Under the pieces are notes generated by a model. It was given only the letters and a program-made list of their open reading frames with translations. It was not told where the DNA came from and did not search any database. A stretch of 64,000 nt of DNA from DATADD01 sp046262355 (lineage in GTDB: Bacteria > Actinomycetota > CADDZG01 > WHSQ01). The DNA is taken from positions 1 to 64,000 of the forward strand of contig JBHEMX010000005.1 of NCBI GenBank assembly GCA_046262355.1, written 5' to 3'. The translations under genes and the position numbers were made by a program. Of the stretch, positions 50,639 to 59,260 are shown one piece after another (position 1 is the stretch's first letter; each line of letters opens with the position of its first letter).

Positions 50639-50990
50639 GACCTGTGTGCCTGTGCCGTCGCCTGGCGGGGGTGGCCTCTGGTCGCTTCGCGCCGCGGCGA
50701 GGTGGCGGTGGCGTATGGAGCCGCGCCGGGTGGGCCGGGTCTTAGGGCGCGCGGGGTGGGTCAGGCCGACCTGTGTGCCTGTGCCGTCGCCTGGCGGGGG
50801 TGGAGGGCTTCTGGTTGCTTCGGGCCGGGGCAGTGGCGGTGGGGTATGGAGCCGCGCGGGGTGGGCCCGGCTATCGGGGCGCCGCGAGCGGAAGGCGGGG
50901 CTTTGAGGGCCGCAGGAGTGGCTCAACCACCTCTGTGCCTGTGCCGTCGCTGAACGGCGGTGGAGGGCTTCCGGTCGCTCGCCCCCGCTA
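50639..50990 (+). repeat. Right cluster of ~55-bp repeats (three copies, plus orientation)
   Basis: Copies at 50639-50690, 50767-50822 and 50927-50980, spaced 130-160 bases. Spacers share GCGGTGG(C/G)GTATGGAGCC and GGGTGGGCC blocks. Each core can fold (for example CCGTCGC...GGCGG). Inverted relative to 49216-49655. 50991-51177 is GC-rich without a gene. Confidence 0.75.
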
Positions 50991-51177
50991 GCGACCGGGC
51001 CTGCCTGGGGTGGGTGCGAAAGCGAGCGCGCTCGGAGCGAGCACGGGAGCTTGCGGCGGTGCCGGCAGGCGCCCAACGGGCAGGCTCAGGGGCAGGCGAC
51101 GGGAGCAGGCGTCGGGGGTGGGGGCCGATCCCGTCTCTAGTGGAGCTTCCACCCGGGGCTGCGATCCCAGGAGGGTT

Positions 51178-51195
51178 AATTACAGCGGCGTAATT
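51178..51195 (+). promoter_or_regulatory. Inverted repeat upstream of the dcw promoter
   Basis: AATTAC, 6 bases, GTAATT. It lies 14 bases before the -35 box of the dcw promoter; an AT-rich palindrome in very GC-rich surroundings, possibly an operator. Confidence 0.4.
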
Positions 51196-51208
51196 GGGTC
51201 GCGAAACG

Positions 51209-51271
51209 TTGACGGTGGTTCCTCTGTGACATAGTTTGCCTCGAAGTGGAGTGATGTGGAGGGAAAGGGTT
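51209..51271 (+). promoter_or_regulatory. dcw promoter with MraZ boxes
   Basis: TTGACG at 51209-51214 and CATAGT/TAGTTT at 51230-51237 make a -35/-10 pair. Then GTGGAG (51246), GTGGAG (51256) and a weak AGGGTT (51266), spaced ten bases apart, look like the direct repeats bound by MraZ rings. They lie in the leader of mraZ, as expected for autorepression. Confidence 0.65.
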
Positions 51272-51329
51272 AGCCGGGGAGGCGCCCTATCGCTCTCACG
51301 CTCGGGCCGGCCGCCAGCAGGGGAGACAG

Positions 51330-51755
51330 TTGTCGTTCACCGGGGAGTTCCGCCGCACGATCGACTCGAAAGGCCGCCTCATCGTGCCCCCGCAGATGCG
51401 CGAGGAGCTCGAGGAGGACGAGGCCGTGCTGGTGATCGCGCCCGACAACTGCATCGAGATGCACTCCGGCCCGGGCTGGCGCGCGTACGAGCAAAGCCTC
51501 GTCGAGCAGCGCCGGAGCAAGCCGCAGATCCGCGCCGTCATCAGACGCATCTCGGCGAGCGCTCACGCGGACCAGGTCGACCGGCAGGGCCGCCTTCACG
51601 TTCCGCAGAACCTCCGCGACTACGCAGGGATCGAGCGGGAGGTGGTCATCATCGGCCATCTCGATCGGGCCGAGATCTGGAGCCCCGAGCGGTTCGAGCA
51701 AGCGGCAGTTCCTCAGGACGAGATGGCGGGGTTCTTCGCGGAGCTGGAGCTATGA
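51330..51755 (+). CDS. mraZ: Transcriptional regulator MraZ
   Basis: 141 residues from TTG 51330, after AGGGGAG. Two SpoVT/AbrB-like halves: FTGEFRRTIDSKGRLIVPPQ and HADQVDRQGRLHVPQNLRDY, each with the D-x-(K/Q)GR(L)xxP motif. It forms a ring that binds tandem repeats in its own promoter (51246-51271) and represses the dcw operon. First gene of the cluster. A tandem duplication of GGAGCTATGAG straddles its stop. Confidence 0.93.
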   Translation: MSFTGEFRRTIDSKGRLIVPPQMREELEEDEAVLVIAPDNCIEMHSGPGWRAYEQSLVEQRRSKPQIRAVIRRISASAHADQVDRQGRLHVPQNLRDYAGIEREVVIIGHLDRAEIWSPERFEQAAVPQDEMAGFFAELEL

Positions 51756-51787
51756 GGTCTGGAGCTATGAGATCGGGGGTGACGTCC

Positions 51788-51937
51788 ATGGGATCAGGGG
51801 AGCGGGCCGAAGGGATGGGGCCGAGCGCTCTGGCGCGCGAGGTGGGCCATGGCTTGATGCTGCTCGGGCTCACCGGATCGTCGGTTGGAGGTGTCGTCGG
51901 CGTCGTCGCGTTGGCGACCCGGTTGCTGGGGCGCTGA
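51788..51937 (+). CDS. Small single-pass membrane protein between mraZ and rsmH
   Basis: 49 residues: a short cytoplasmic part (ALAREVGHGLMLLGLTG) and one helix (SVGGVVGVVALATRLLG). The start could be ATG 51788 or GTG 51779. It ends 13 bases before rsmH. I do not recognise it; a small membrane protein here may be lineage-specific. Confidence 0.5.
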   Translation: MGSGERAEGMGPSALAREVGHGLMLLGLTGSSVGGVVGVVALATRLLGR

Positions 51938-51950
51938 CGATGGGACTCGA

Positions 51951-52895
51951 ATGGAACACGAACCCGTGCTCGCCGACGCGGTCGCCGAGCTTCTCATCCC
52001 CGCCCTCGCCGCCGGAGGCGTCCTCGTCGACGCGACGCTGGGCCGAGCCGGTCATGCCCGCCGCGTCCTGGAGGCGGCTGAGCGCGCTGAGCTCATCGGC
52101 ATCGATCGCGACCCTGACGCGCTGGAGGCGTCGAGGGCCGTCCTCGCCTCGTACGGGGGACGCGTTCGGGTCGTTCGCGGCAACTTCGAAGACCTCGAGG
52201 CCATACTGGAACGACTCGGGGCTGCGCCGGTTCGGGGAGTCCTACTCGACCTTGGCGTTTCTTCCCCCCAGCTCGACGACGCGACGAGAGGCTTCGGGTT
52301 CCGCACCCGAGGACCGCTCGACATGCGCATGGATCCCTCCCAAGAGCTCACCGCGCACGACGTGGTGAATCGTTACCGGCAGGGCGATCTCGAGCGCATC
52401 ATCGCCCGCTTCGGCGAGGAGCGCTTCGCTCGTCGCATCGCACGCGCAGTCGTGGACGCTCGTCCGGTCGCAACCACCGATCGCCTCGCCGGCATCGTGC
52501 GCGACGCGATCCCCGCCGCGACCCGGCGTACGGGAGGTCATCCGGCGCGCCGCACGTTCCAGGCGCTGCGGATCGAGGTCAACGGCGAGCTGGATGCGTT
52601 GGAGACGGGTCTCGCCGCCGCAACGGGCGCGCTGGCGCCCGGAGGGCGGGCGGTTGTCATCTCGTACCACTCGCTCGAAGACCGCATCGTGAAGTCCCAT
52701 CTGGCGGCTGGAGCGCGCGGCTGTGTGTGCCCGCCGGACTTCCCGATCTGCACCTGCGGCGCGGAGGCGCGGCTCCGGCTGCTGACGCGCCGAGCCCTGC
52801 GCCCCGAGGCCTCTGAGGTGGAGCGCAACCCCCGGGCGCGTTCGGCCCGGTTGCGTGCCGCCGAGCGTCTCCACGGCGCGGTGAAGCCCAGTTGA
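51951..52895 (+). CDS. rsmH: 16S rRNA (cytosine-1402-N4) methyltransferase RsmH
   Basis: 314 residues from ATG 51951 (MEHEPVLADAVAELL). LVDATLGRAGHARRVLEAAE is the SAM-binding loop (usual D-x-T-x-G-x-GGH, with R-A for GG). GVLLDLGVSSPQLDDATRGF, FRTRGPLDMRMDPSQELTAH, FQALRIEVNGELDALE and VVISYHSLEDRIVK are canonical. It methylates C1402 of 16S rRNA. The C-terminal CVCPPDFPICTCG motif is present. The stop overlaps the ftsL start. Confidence 0.93.
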   Translation: MEHEPVLADAVAELLIPALAAGGVLVDATLGRAGHARRVLEAAERAELIGIDRDPDALEASRAVLASYGGRVRVVRGNFEDLEAILERLGAAPVRGVLLDLGVSSPQLDDATRGFGFRTRGPLDMRMDPSQELTAHDVVNRYRQGDLERIIARFGEERFARRIARAVVDARPVATTDRLAGIVRDAIPAATRRTGGHPARRTFQALRIEVNGELDALETGLAAATGALAPGGRAVVISYHSLEDRIVKSHLAAGARGCVCPPDFPICTCGAEARLRLLTRRALRPEASEVERNPRARSARLRAAERLHGAVKPS

Positions 52896-53362
52896 GCGCG
52901 ACCGAGGAGCAGATCCCCTCGCAGGCGTCGAGCGCGCCGCATCCGGCACTCAGTCTGATCCGCCGCCGCTCGCGCAGTTTGATCAAGCGCGGCAGCAACA
53001 CGCGCTTTGCGCCGTTCGCGGTGTTCGCTGCGATCTGTGTCGCCGCACTCGTATCTGCCGTTCTGTTGGAGCAGGTGATCCTGGCACAGAGCGCGTTCAA
53101 GCTCGCGAGCGTGCGGCGCGACATCATCGCCGCCGAGTCGCGCAACCAAGGGCTCCTGCTCGAGATGACCAAGCTGCAGAGCCCCGCGCGCATCGAACGC
53201 TTCGCGCGCGCGCGTCTCGGCATGGTCGACCGTACGGATGTCGAGTACATCGTCGCGGACGTCGGATCGCGCGACGGAAGAAGCGTGGCGCTCCTGAGAC
53301 CGTCGGCGAAGCTCGGACGAGCGGGTCCGGCGGCCGCGCTCGGAACGCAAGAGACACCCTGA
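52892..53362 (+). CDS. ftsL: Cell division protein FtsL-like
   Basis: 156 residues from a TTG overlapping the rsmH stop. Cytoplasmic basic N-terminus (LIRRRSRSLIKRGSNTR), one transmembrane helix (PFAVFAAICVAALVSAVLLE), then a heptad-like segment (FKLASVRRDIIAAESRNQGL, LLEMTKLQSPARIERFARAR, LGM). The position between rsmH and ftsI and this topology identify FtsL; sequence conservation is always low. It binds FtsB/FtsQ and activates FtsWI at the septum. The tail beyond residue 120 is variable. Confidence 0.85.
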   Translation: MSATEEQIPSQASSAPHPALSLIRRRSRSLIKRGSNTRFAPFAVFAAICVAALVSAVLLEQVILAQSAFKLASVRRDIIAAESRNQGLLLEMTKLQSPARIERFARARLGMVDRTDVEYIVADVGSRDGRSVALLRPSAKLGRAGPAAALGTQETP

Positions 53363-53399
53363 TGCTCCTCCGCGTGGGCAGCGTGGCGGAGGTGCACTA

Positions 53400-55280
53400 G
53401 TGCCGCAGCGAAGTTCTCGACGGTCCACAGCAGGAGGGGCGGGCGGCCGACGGCCGGCCCCTTCTTCGCGTCGGGGGCCAGAGCCCCGCGTGGCCGAGCC
53501 GGCAAGCTCGGCGTCCGGGACACCTGCGCAGGCGCGCCGGCCATCCGCATCTCCGCGGCGGCTCGTTGCGCTGTTCGTAGTGCTCATGCTCGCGTTCGGT
53601 GCGATGGGGCTGCGCCTCGTGATGCTCCAGACGGTCGAAGCGCCCGCTTATGCGCAGCTCGCCGCGAACCAGCGCGAACGGGTGGTCCATTTCCGGGCGC
53701 GCAGGGGGACAATCTTCGATCGCCGCGGTGAACCGCTCGCGATATCGGTCGATCTGAAGACCGTGTACGCGGACCCAGCACTCGTCGAGGAGCCTCATGA
53801 GGCGGCGCGCGAGCTGTCGCCGATCCTGGATCTCGGCGTTGCCCGGATTGAGGCCAAGCTGCGCGGTACCCGCCCCGGCAGCCGCTTCGAGTACCTCGCT
53901 CGCCAGGTCGACCCGAAGGTGTGGGAGGCCGTGAGGAAGCTCGGGCTCGCCGGCGTTGCGAGCCGTCCCGAGCCCAAACGCTTCTACCCGAACGGCCGGC
54001 TGGCGTCACAGGTGATCGGTTTCACGAACGTCGACGGCGAGGGGACGGCCGGCTTGGAGAGCGCATACGATGATCTCCTCGAGGGGACTCCCGGGCGCAT
54101 GCTGCTGGAGCAGGATCCGTCGGGCCGGCCGCTGCCTCAGGCCGAGTTCAGCTACGAGCCCGCGCGTCCCGGACGCGACATCTTCCTCACGATCGACAAG
54201 GAGCTCCAGTACTTCACCGAGCTGACGCTGGCTCGGGCGGTGGAGACCTATAGAGCCGAAGCCGCCACGGCCATCGTGATGAAGCCGGAGACCGGCGAGA
54301 TCCTCGCGCTGGCGAACATGCCCGACTTCGACCTCAACCGCTTCTCCCAGGCCGGCCAACAGAAGATGAGGAACAGGGCAGTTACCGACATGTACGAGCC
54401 GGGATCCGCATACAAGATCGTGACGGTCTCGGCAGCGCTCGAGGAGGGGGTGGTCACGCCGAGGACGAAGCTCGTGGTTCCGGACTCGCTGGAGTACGCG
54501 GATCAGGTGTTCAACGACTCGCATGTGCACGATCCCGAGATCATGTCGGTCAGGAAGATCATCGAGCAGTCCTCGAACGTCGGAACGATCAAGATGGGCC
54601 TTCGCCTCGGCGGACGACTACTGGACAGGTACGTGCGCGACTTCGGCTTCGGCGCGCCGACCGGCCTCGGCTTCCCCGGTGAGGCGCCCGGGATCGTGCT
54701 GCCGCGCCGCCGGTGGTCGGGATCGACCATCGCGACCGTGCCGCTGGGCCAGGGGATCGCGGTCACGCCGCTGCAGATGGCCGCCGCGTTCTCGACGATC
54801 GCGAACGGTGGCGTCTGGGTCGAGCCCAAGCTCGTGCACGGCACGGCCGGCCAAGACGGCAAGGTCGTGGCGGCATCCCCTCCGGCGCGCCGCAGGGTCG
54901 TGTCGGCCACGACCGCGCGCCGCGTGACGAACATGCTCGCCGGCGTCGTGGCGCGCGGCACGGGTCTGCTGGCGCGCGTCCCCGGCTACCGGGTCGCCGG
55001 CAAGACCGGCACGGCGCAGAAACCGCTTCCGGGAGGGGGCTACGGCAACTCCTACATCGGATCGTTCGGCGGCTACGCTCCGGTGGGGGATCCGAAGGTC
55101 GCGGTGCTGGTGACGTTGGACGAGCCGAGCCCGATCTGGGGTGGGTCGAGTGCGGCTCCAACCTTCAAGCGAATAATCGAGTACGCCCTACGCGAGCTCG
55201 GCGTGCCGCCGTCCGGCAACGCCGCCGAGGCGGCCGCCGAGCTGGAGGCGGACCCCGCGGTCGTGCCCGCCCGCGACTGA
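53400..55280 (+). CDS. ftsI: Septal peptidoglycan transpeptidase FtsI (PBP2b-like, class B)
   Basis: 626 residues, GTG start. A long basic Pro/Ser-rich cytoplasmic tail, one helix (LVALFVVLMLAFGAMGLRLV), the PBP dimer domain (RRGTIFDRRGEPLAISVDLK) and the transpeptidase domain. Active-site Ser336 lies in EPGSAYKI (S-x-x-K), the second motif is S391-S392-N393 and the third KTGTAQ (Lys535). It cross-links septal peptidoglycan with FtsW. No C-terminal PASTA repeats. It follows ftsL by 37 bases and precedes murE by three. Confidence 0.93.
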   Translation: MPQRSSRRSTAGGAGGRRPAPSSRRGPEPRVAEPASSASGTPAQARRPSASPRRLVALFVVLMLAFGAMGLRLVMLQTVEAPAYAQLAANQRERVVHFRARRGTIFDRRGEPLAISVDLKTVYADPALVEEPHEAARELSPILDLGVARIEAKLRGTRPGSRFEYLARQVDPKVWEAVRKLGLAGVASRPEPKRFYPNGRLASQVIGFTNVDGEGTAGLESAYDDLLEGTPGRMLLEQDPSGRPLPQAEFSYEPARPGRDIFLTIDKELQYFTELTLARAVETYRAEAATAIVMKPETGEILALANMPDFDLNRFSQAGQQKMRNRAVTDMYEPGSAYKIVTVSAALEEGVVTPRTKLVVPDSLEYADQVFNDSHVHDPEIMSVRKIIEQSSNVGTIKMGLRLGGRLLDRYVRDFGFGAPTGLGFPGEAPGIVLPRRRWSGSTIATVPLGQGIAVTPLQMAAAFSTIANGGVWVEPKLVHGTAGQDGKVVAASPPARRRVVSATTARRVTNMLAGVVARGTGLLARVPGYRVAGKTGTAQKPLPGGGYGNSYIGSFGGYAPVGDPKVAVLVTLDEPSPIWGGSSAAPTFKRIIEYALRELGVPPSGNAAEAAAELEADPAVVPARD

Positions 55281-55283
55281 GGT

Positions 55284-56831
55284 GTGGTCGTGAAGCGAGC
55301 GTCGAGGGCCGCCTCTAGCATCGTGGGCATGGAGGCGGGGACCCACACCCTTTCGGGCCTGGCTCGGGCTGCCGGAGACGGGCTCGTAGAGATCACCGGA
55401 GACGCCGACGCACGCGTTTCGGGGCTCGCGTACGACTCGCGGGCGATCGCCGGAGGCGAGCTGTTCTTCTGCGTCCCGGGAGCCAGGAGCGACGGTCACG
55501 ACTTTGCTCCGGCCGCCATCGCGTCCGGGGCGACGGCTCTCTGCGTGGAGCGCCGGCTGCATCTCGGCGTGCCCGAGGTCGTGGTGCGCGCTAGCCGGAA
55601 GGCGATGGCGCTCATGGCGGCCGCCTACTTCGGGCACCCGGCCGCTGACCTCACCGTCCTCGGCGTGACCGGGACCAACGGCAAGACGACTACGGCTTAC
55701 CTCCTCGAGTCGATCCTGGCCGCTACCGGGCACACGACGGGTCTGATCGGGACGATAGAGACGCGCGTGGGCGAAGCGGCGCGCCCGGGAGTGAGGACCA
55801 CGCCGGAGTCGCTGGACCTCCAGCGTCTCCTCGCCGAGATGCGCGCCCACGGCGTCACTGCGGTCGCGATGGAGGTCACCTCGCACGCGCTCGCGCTCGG
55901 TCGTGTAGAGGGGATGCGATTCAGTGCAGCGGTGTTCACGAACCTCTCGCAGGATCACCTCGACTTCCACGCCGGCATGGACGACTACTTCGCAGCCAAG
56001 CGCTCGCTGTTCCTCCCCGAACGCGTGGAACGCGGCGCGGTGAACGTGGACGACCCCTACGGGCGCCGCCTCCGAGAAGAAGCGGGCGTGCCGCTGCTGG
56101 GGTTCGGGCTCGCGTCGGATGCTGAGGTGCAGGCGCGCGACGTCGGCGTGGAACCGTCGGGCAGCCGCTTCGTGGTCGTGACCCCGAACGGGGAGATCAA
56201 CGTCGCGACCCCGCTCGCCGGCGGATTCAACGTGTCCAATTGTCTGGCCGCGTGCGCCTGCGCGTTGCAGGCGGGCGTTGCGCCGGACGCGATCCAGCTG
56301 GGCATCGCAAGCGTCCGAGCCGTCCCGGGAAGGTTCGAATCGATAGAGCACGGTCAGCCGTTCGCCGTCGTCGTCGATTACGCCCACACTCCGGACTCAC
56401 TCGACAACGTCCTCAGGGAGGCGCGTCGGATGGCCGCCGCCCGTCGGGGAGGACGCGTGCTCGCGGTGTTCGGCTGCGGAGGCGACCGGGACCGCGGCAA
56501 GAGGCCGCTCATGGGCACCGTGGCGGCGCGCCTCGCGGACGTCGTCGTGGTGACCTCGGACAACCCCCGCAGCGAGGATCCCGACGCCATCATCGGGGAG
56601 ATCCTCGAGGGCGTGGTAGCCGAACGCCCTGGCGGAGCAGACGAGGTCATCGCCGACCGGCGGGAGGCGATCCACCGCGTGCTGGCGTTGGCGCGACCGA
56701 ACGACGTCGTGATAGTCGCCGGCAAGGGCCACGAAACGGGCCAGCAGTTCGCCGAGGTCACCCTTGCGTTCGACGATCGCGAGGTCGCAGGAAGCGCGCT
56801 GGACGAGCTGGGATGGGAAAGCCGCGCGTGA
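55284..56831 (+). CDS. murE: UDP-MurNAc-tripeptide synthetase MurE, meso-DAP type
   Basis: 515 residues. ATP loop GVTGTNGKTTTAYLLESILA; TRVGEAARPGVRTTPESLDL; MEVTSHALALGRVEGMRFSA; FTNLSQDHLDFHAGMDDYFA; YAHTPDSLDNVLREARRMAA. TSDNPRSEDP is the specificity loop: DNPR marks meso-diaminopimelate addition rather than lysine. AGKGHETGQQ is near the end. The GTG at 55284 may be replaced by ATG 55329 (MEAGTHTLSGLARA). Adds the third residue to UDP-MurNAc-dipeptide. murF, which should follow, is not present; mraY starts at its stop. Confidence 0.93.
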   Translation: MVVKRASRAASSIVGMEAGTHTLSGLARAAGDGLVEITGDADARVSGLAYDSRAIAGGELFFCVPGARSDGHDFAPAAIASGATALCVERRLHLGVPEVVVRASRKAMALMAAAYFGHPAADLTVLGVTGTNGKTTTAYLLESILAATGHTTGLIGTIETRVGEAARPGVRTTPESLDLQRLLAEMRAHGVTAVAMEVTSHALALGRVEGMRFSAAVFTNLSQDHLDFHAGMDDYFAAKRSLFLPERVERGAVNVDDPYGRRLREEAGVPLLGFGLASDAEVQARDVGVEPSGSRFVVVTPNGEINVATPLAGGFNVSNCLAACACALQAGVAPDAIQLGIASVRAVPGRFESIEHGQPFAVVVDYAHTPDSLDNVLREARRMAAARRGGRVLAVFGCGGDRDRGKRPLMGTVAARLADVVVVTSDNPRSEDPDAIIGEILEGVVAERPGGADEVIADRREAIHRVLALARPNDVVIVAGKGHETGQQFAEVTLAFDDREVAGSALDELGWESRA

Positions 56832-57868
56832 TCAACATCATGGTCGCCGGCCTTGTAGGGCTCCTCGTCACGCTGCTCGGGACCCCGGTGGCCATCACAC
56901 GTTTCCGCGCGCGCGGCTGGGGACAGTTGATCCGCGAGGAGGGGCCGAAGGCCCACTACGAGAAGCGCGGCACTCCCACGATGGGTGGGCTCGTGATCTT
57001 CGCCGGCGGGGTGCTCGGGTACGTCCTCGGTCACGTCGGAAGAGACTTATCTCCCTTCCGCGATAGCGGGCTCCTTGCGATCGGGACGATCGCTGCTCTC
57101 GCTCTGCTCGGCTTCATCGACGACTTCATAAAGATCCGCATGTCGCGCTCGCTCGGCCTCCAGAAGCGCGCCAAGTTCCTCGGTCAACTGATCATCGCCG
57201 CCATCTTCAGCGTCGTCGCCGTAGAGGTCATCGGCGTCGGAACCGATCTGTCGTTCTTCCGGTCGACCGCGATCAATCTCGGCGTGCTCTTCTACCTGTG
57301 GGTGTTCCTGATGATCACGGCGTCGTCCAACGGCGTGAACCTGACCGATGGCCTCGACGGACTCGCGGTCGGCTCCGTCGCGCAGGTGCTGGCCGCCTTC
57401 GTGGTGATCGGGTTCTGGCAGTTCAGGCACCAGGTCTTCTACGACATCTCCAAGACCGGCTCGGACCCCTTCGAGCTGGCGATCGTCGCATCCGCGCTCT
57501 TCGGTGCGTGCGCCGGCTTCCTGTGGTGGAACACGGCGCCGGCGAAGATCTTCATGGGCGATACCGGCTCTCTGATGCTCGGCGGTGCGACCGCCGTGCT
57601 TGCGATCTTGCTCAACACCCAACTGCTTCTGATCGTGATGGGCGGCCTCTACGTGGTCGAGACGATGTCCGTCATCGCGCAGGTCGCGGCCTTCAAGCGC
57701 ACGGGCAAGCGGCCTTTCCTGATGGCGCCGATCCATCATCACTTCGAGCTCGCGGGCTGGCCGGAGTTCACAGTGATCGTGCGCTTCTGGGTGCTCTCGA
57801 GCCTCTCTGTGGCCTTCGGACTCGGTCTCTTCTATGCGGACTTCCTCTCCAAGGGAGGGCTGCAGTGA
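56828..57868 (+). CDS. mraY: Phospho-MurNAc-pentapeptide transferase MraY
   Basis: 346 residues from a GTG overlapping the murE stop (GTGA); ATG 56813 would add five residues. INIMVAGLVGLLVTLLGTPV and ten further helices. EEGPKAHYEKRGTPTMGGLV is the first conserved loop. FIDDFIKIRMSRSLGLQKRA holds the Asp pair, SSNGVNLTDGLDGLAVGSVA the third Asp. KIFMGDTGSLMLGG and PIHHHFELAGWPE (HHH) complete the active site. It makes lipid I at the membrane. TGATG coupling to murD. Confidence 0.94.
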   Translation: MINIMVAGLVGLLVTLLGTPVAITRFRARGWGQLIREEGPKAHYEKRGTPTMGGLVIFAGGVLGYVLGHVGRDLSPFRDSGLLAIGTIAALALLGFIDDFIKIRMSRSLGLQKRAKFLGQLIIAAIFSVVAVEVIGVGTDLSFFRSTAINLGVLFYLWVFLMITASSNGVNLTDGLDGLAVGSVAQVLAAFVVIGFWQFRHQVFYDISKTGSDPFELAIVASALFGACAGFLWWNTAPAKIFMGDTGSLMLGGATAVLAILLNTQLLLIVMGGLYVVETMSVIAQVAAFKRTGKRPFLMAPIHHHFELAGWPEFTVIVRFWVLSSLSVAFGLGLFYADFLSKGGLQ

Positions 57869-59226
57869 TGGAGCTTGCGGGCCGGCGCGTTGCCGTCGTG
57901 GGCCTCGGCGTGAGCGGCTTCTCGGCGGCGCGCCGGCTGATCGAGCTCGGCGCGCTCGTCTTCGCCACAGACGCGAACACCTCGCCGGCGATCGAGGAGC
58001 GCGCCGCGACACTTCGTGCGGCCGGGGCGCGCGTCGAAACCGGGGCACACGAGCTCGACGACCTCGATGCCGAGCTTGCGGTGGTCAGCCCGGGGATCCC
58101 TCCCGGTGCGCCGGTCGTGCTGACGCTGCGCGCCGCAGCCATCACCGTGATCGGTGAGGTGGAGCTTGCATCGCGCCTCGCTCGTTGCGACTTCCTCGCG
58201 GTTACGGGCACGAACGGCAAGACCACCACTACCGCGTTGCTGGCTGCGATACTCGCGCGCTCAGATGTCCCGTCCGTCGCCGCCGGCAACATCGGATTGC
58301 CGCTCATCGACGCGATAACGACGATCCCATCCCACGGCGCGATCGCGGTGGAGGTCTCCAGCTTCCAGCTCGATACGATCGAGCGTTTCGCCCCGCACGT
58401 GGCCATCGTCCTCAACGTCGCGGAGGATCACATCGACTGGCACGGGACGTTCGAGGCCTACGTCGACGCAAAAGCGCGCATAGTTGCCAATCAAGGCCCG
58501 AACGACGTCTGTGTAGTGAACGCATGCGATCACCACGCGCTGGAGATCGCGTCGCGCGGCGCATCGAGGATCGTTCCATTCTCCGCCGAGAGCGCCCCCG
58601 GCGAGGGCATCGGCGTGCGCAGAGGCACGGTCGTATGGCGGGGTCGAACCGTCTTTGACGCCGGTCTGATCCCGCTTCCCGGCGTTGCGGGTCTCGAGGA
58701 CGCGCTCGCGGCCGCGGGGGCTGCTCTCGAGTACGGCGTCGATCCGAGGATCGTGGCGCAAGCCGTCGAGGGGTTCCGTCCGCTGCACCATCGCCTCGAG
58801 CCCGTGGGCGAGCTGAACGGCGTGTCGTTCATAGACGACTCGAAGGCCACCAATCCGCACGCAACCTTGTCGGCGGTGCGGGGACTGGAGAACGTCGTAC
58901 TCATAGCCGGAGGGCGCGCGAAGGGCAACGATCTTGCCCCTCTCGCGTCGACGGTTCCTCCCGTGATCGCAGTCGTCGCGATCGGCGAATCGTCAGACGA
59001 GATCGTGAAGGTGTTCGAGGGGCTCGTCCCCGTCGAGAAAGCATCTTCCATGAAGGAAGCGGTCGCCCTGGCGCGGCGCCACGCAGCTCCCGGTGGTTCC
59101 GTCTTACTGTCGCCCGGCTGTGCGAGCCTAGACATGTACGACGGCTACGCCGCGCGCGGCGCCGACTTCGAGCGCGCCGTACGAGCGCTCGACGATCGGG
59201 AGGGGAGGCAGCATAGGCACGCGTAG
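57868..59226 (+). CDS. murD: UDP-MurNAc-L-alanine:D-glutamate ligase MurD
   Basis: 452 residues from ATG 57868 (MELAGRRVAVVGLGVSGFSA; Rossmann-like UDP domain). ATP loop AVTGTNGKTTTTALLAAILA, VEVSSFQLDTIERFAPHVAI, LNVAEDHIDWHGTFEAYVDA, FIDDSKATNPHATLSAVRGL (D-S-K-A-T-N-P), VVLIAGGRAKGNDLAPLAST and LLSPGCASLDMY are canonical. Adds D-Glu to UDP-MurNAc-L-Ala. Starts within the mraY stop. Confidence 0.94.
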   Translation: MELAGRRVAVVGLGVSGFSAARRLIELGALVFATDANTSPAIEERAATLRAAGARVETGAHELDDLDAELAVVSPGIPPGAPVVLTLRAAAITVIGEVELASRLARCDFLAVTGTNGKTTTTALLAAILARSDVPSVAAGNIGLPLIDAITTIPSHGAIAVEVSSFQLDTIERFAPHVAIVLNVAEDHIDWHGTFEAYVDAKARIVANQGPNDVCVVNACDHHALEIASRGASRIVPFSAESAPGEGIGVRRGTVVWRGRTVFDAGLIPLPGVAGLEDALAAAGAALEYGVDPRIVAQAVEGFRPLHHRLEPVGELNGVSFIDDSKATNPHATLSAVRGLENVVLIAGGRAKGNDLAPLASTVPPVIAVVAIGESSDEIVKVFEGLVPVEKASSMKEAVALARRHAAPGGSVLLSPGCASLDMYDGYAARGADFERAVRALDDREGRQHRHA

Positions 59227-59260
59227 CTCCACCGCGGGGCACCGTCGCGCCGGGTCGCGG

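Noticed and set aside
49216..50990. CRISPR array
   Set aside because: Repeats are spaced 130-175 bases apart, vary in sequence and change orientation, and spacers share sequence with each other. No cas genes are nearby.
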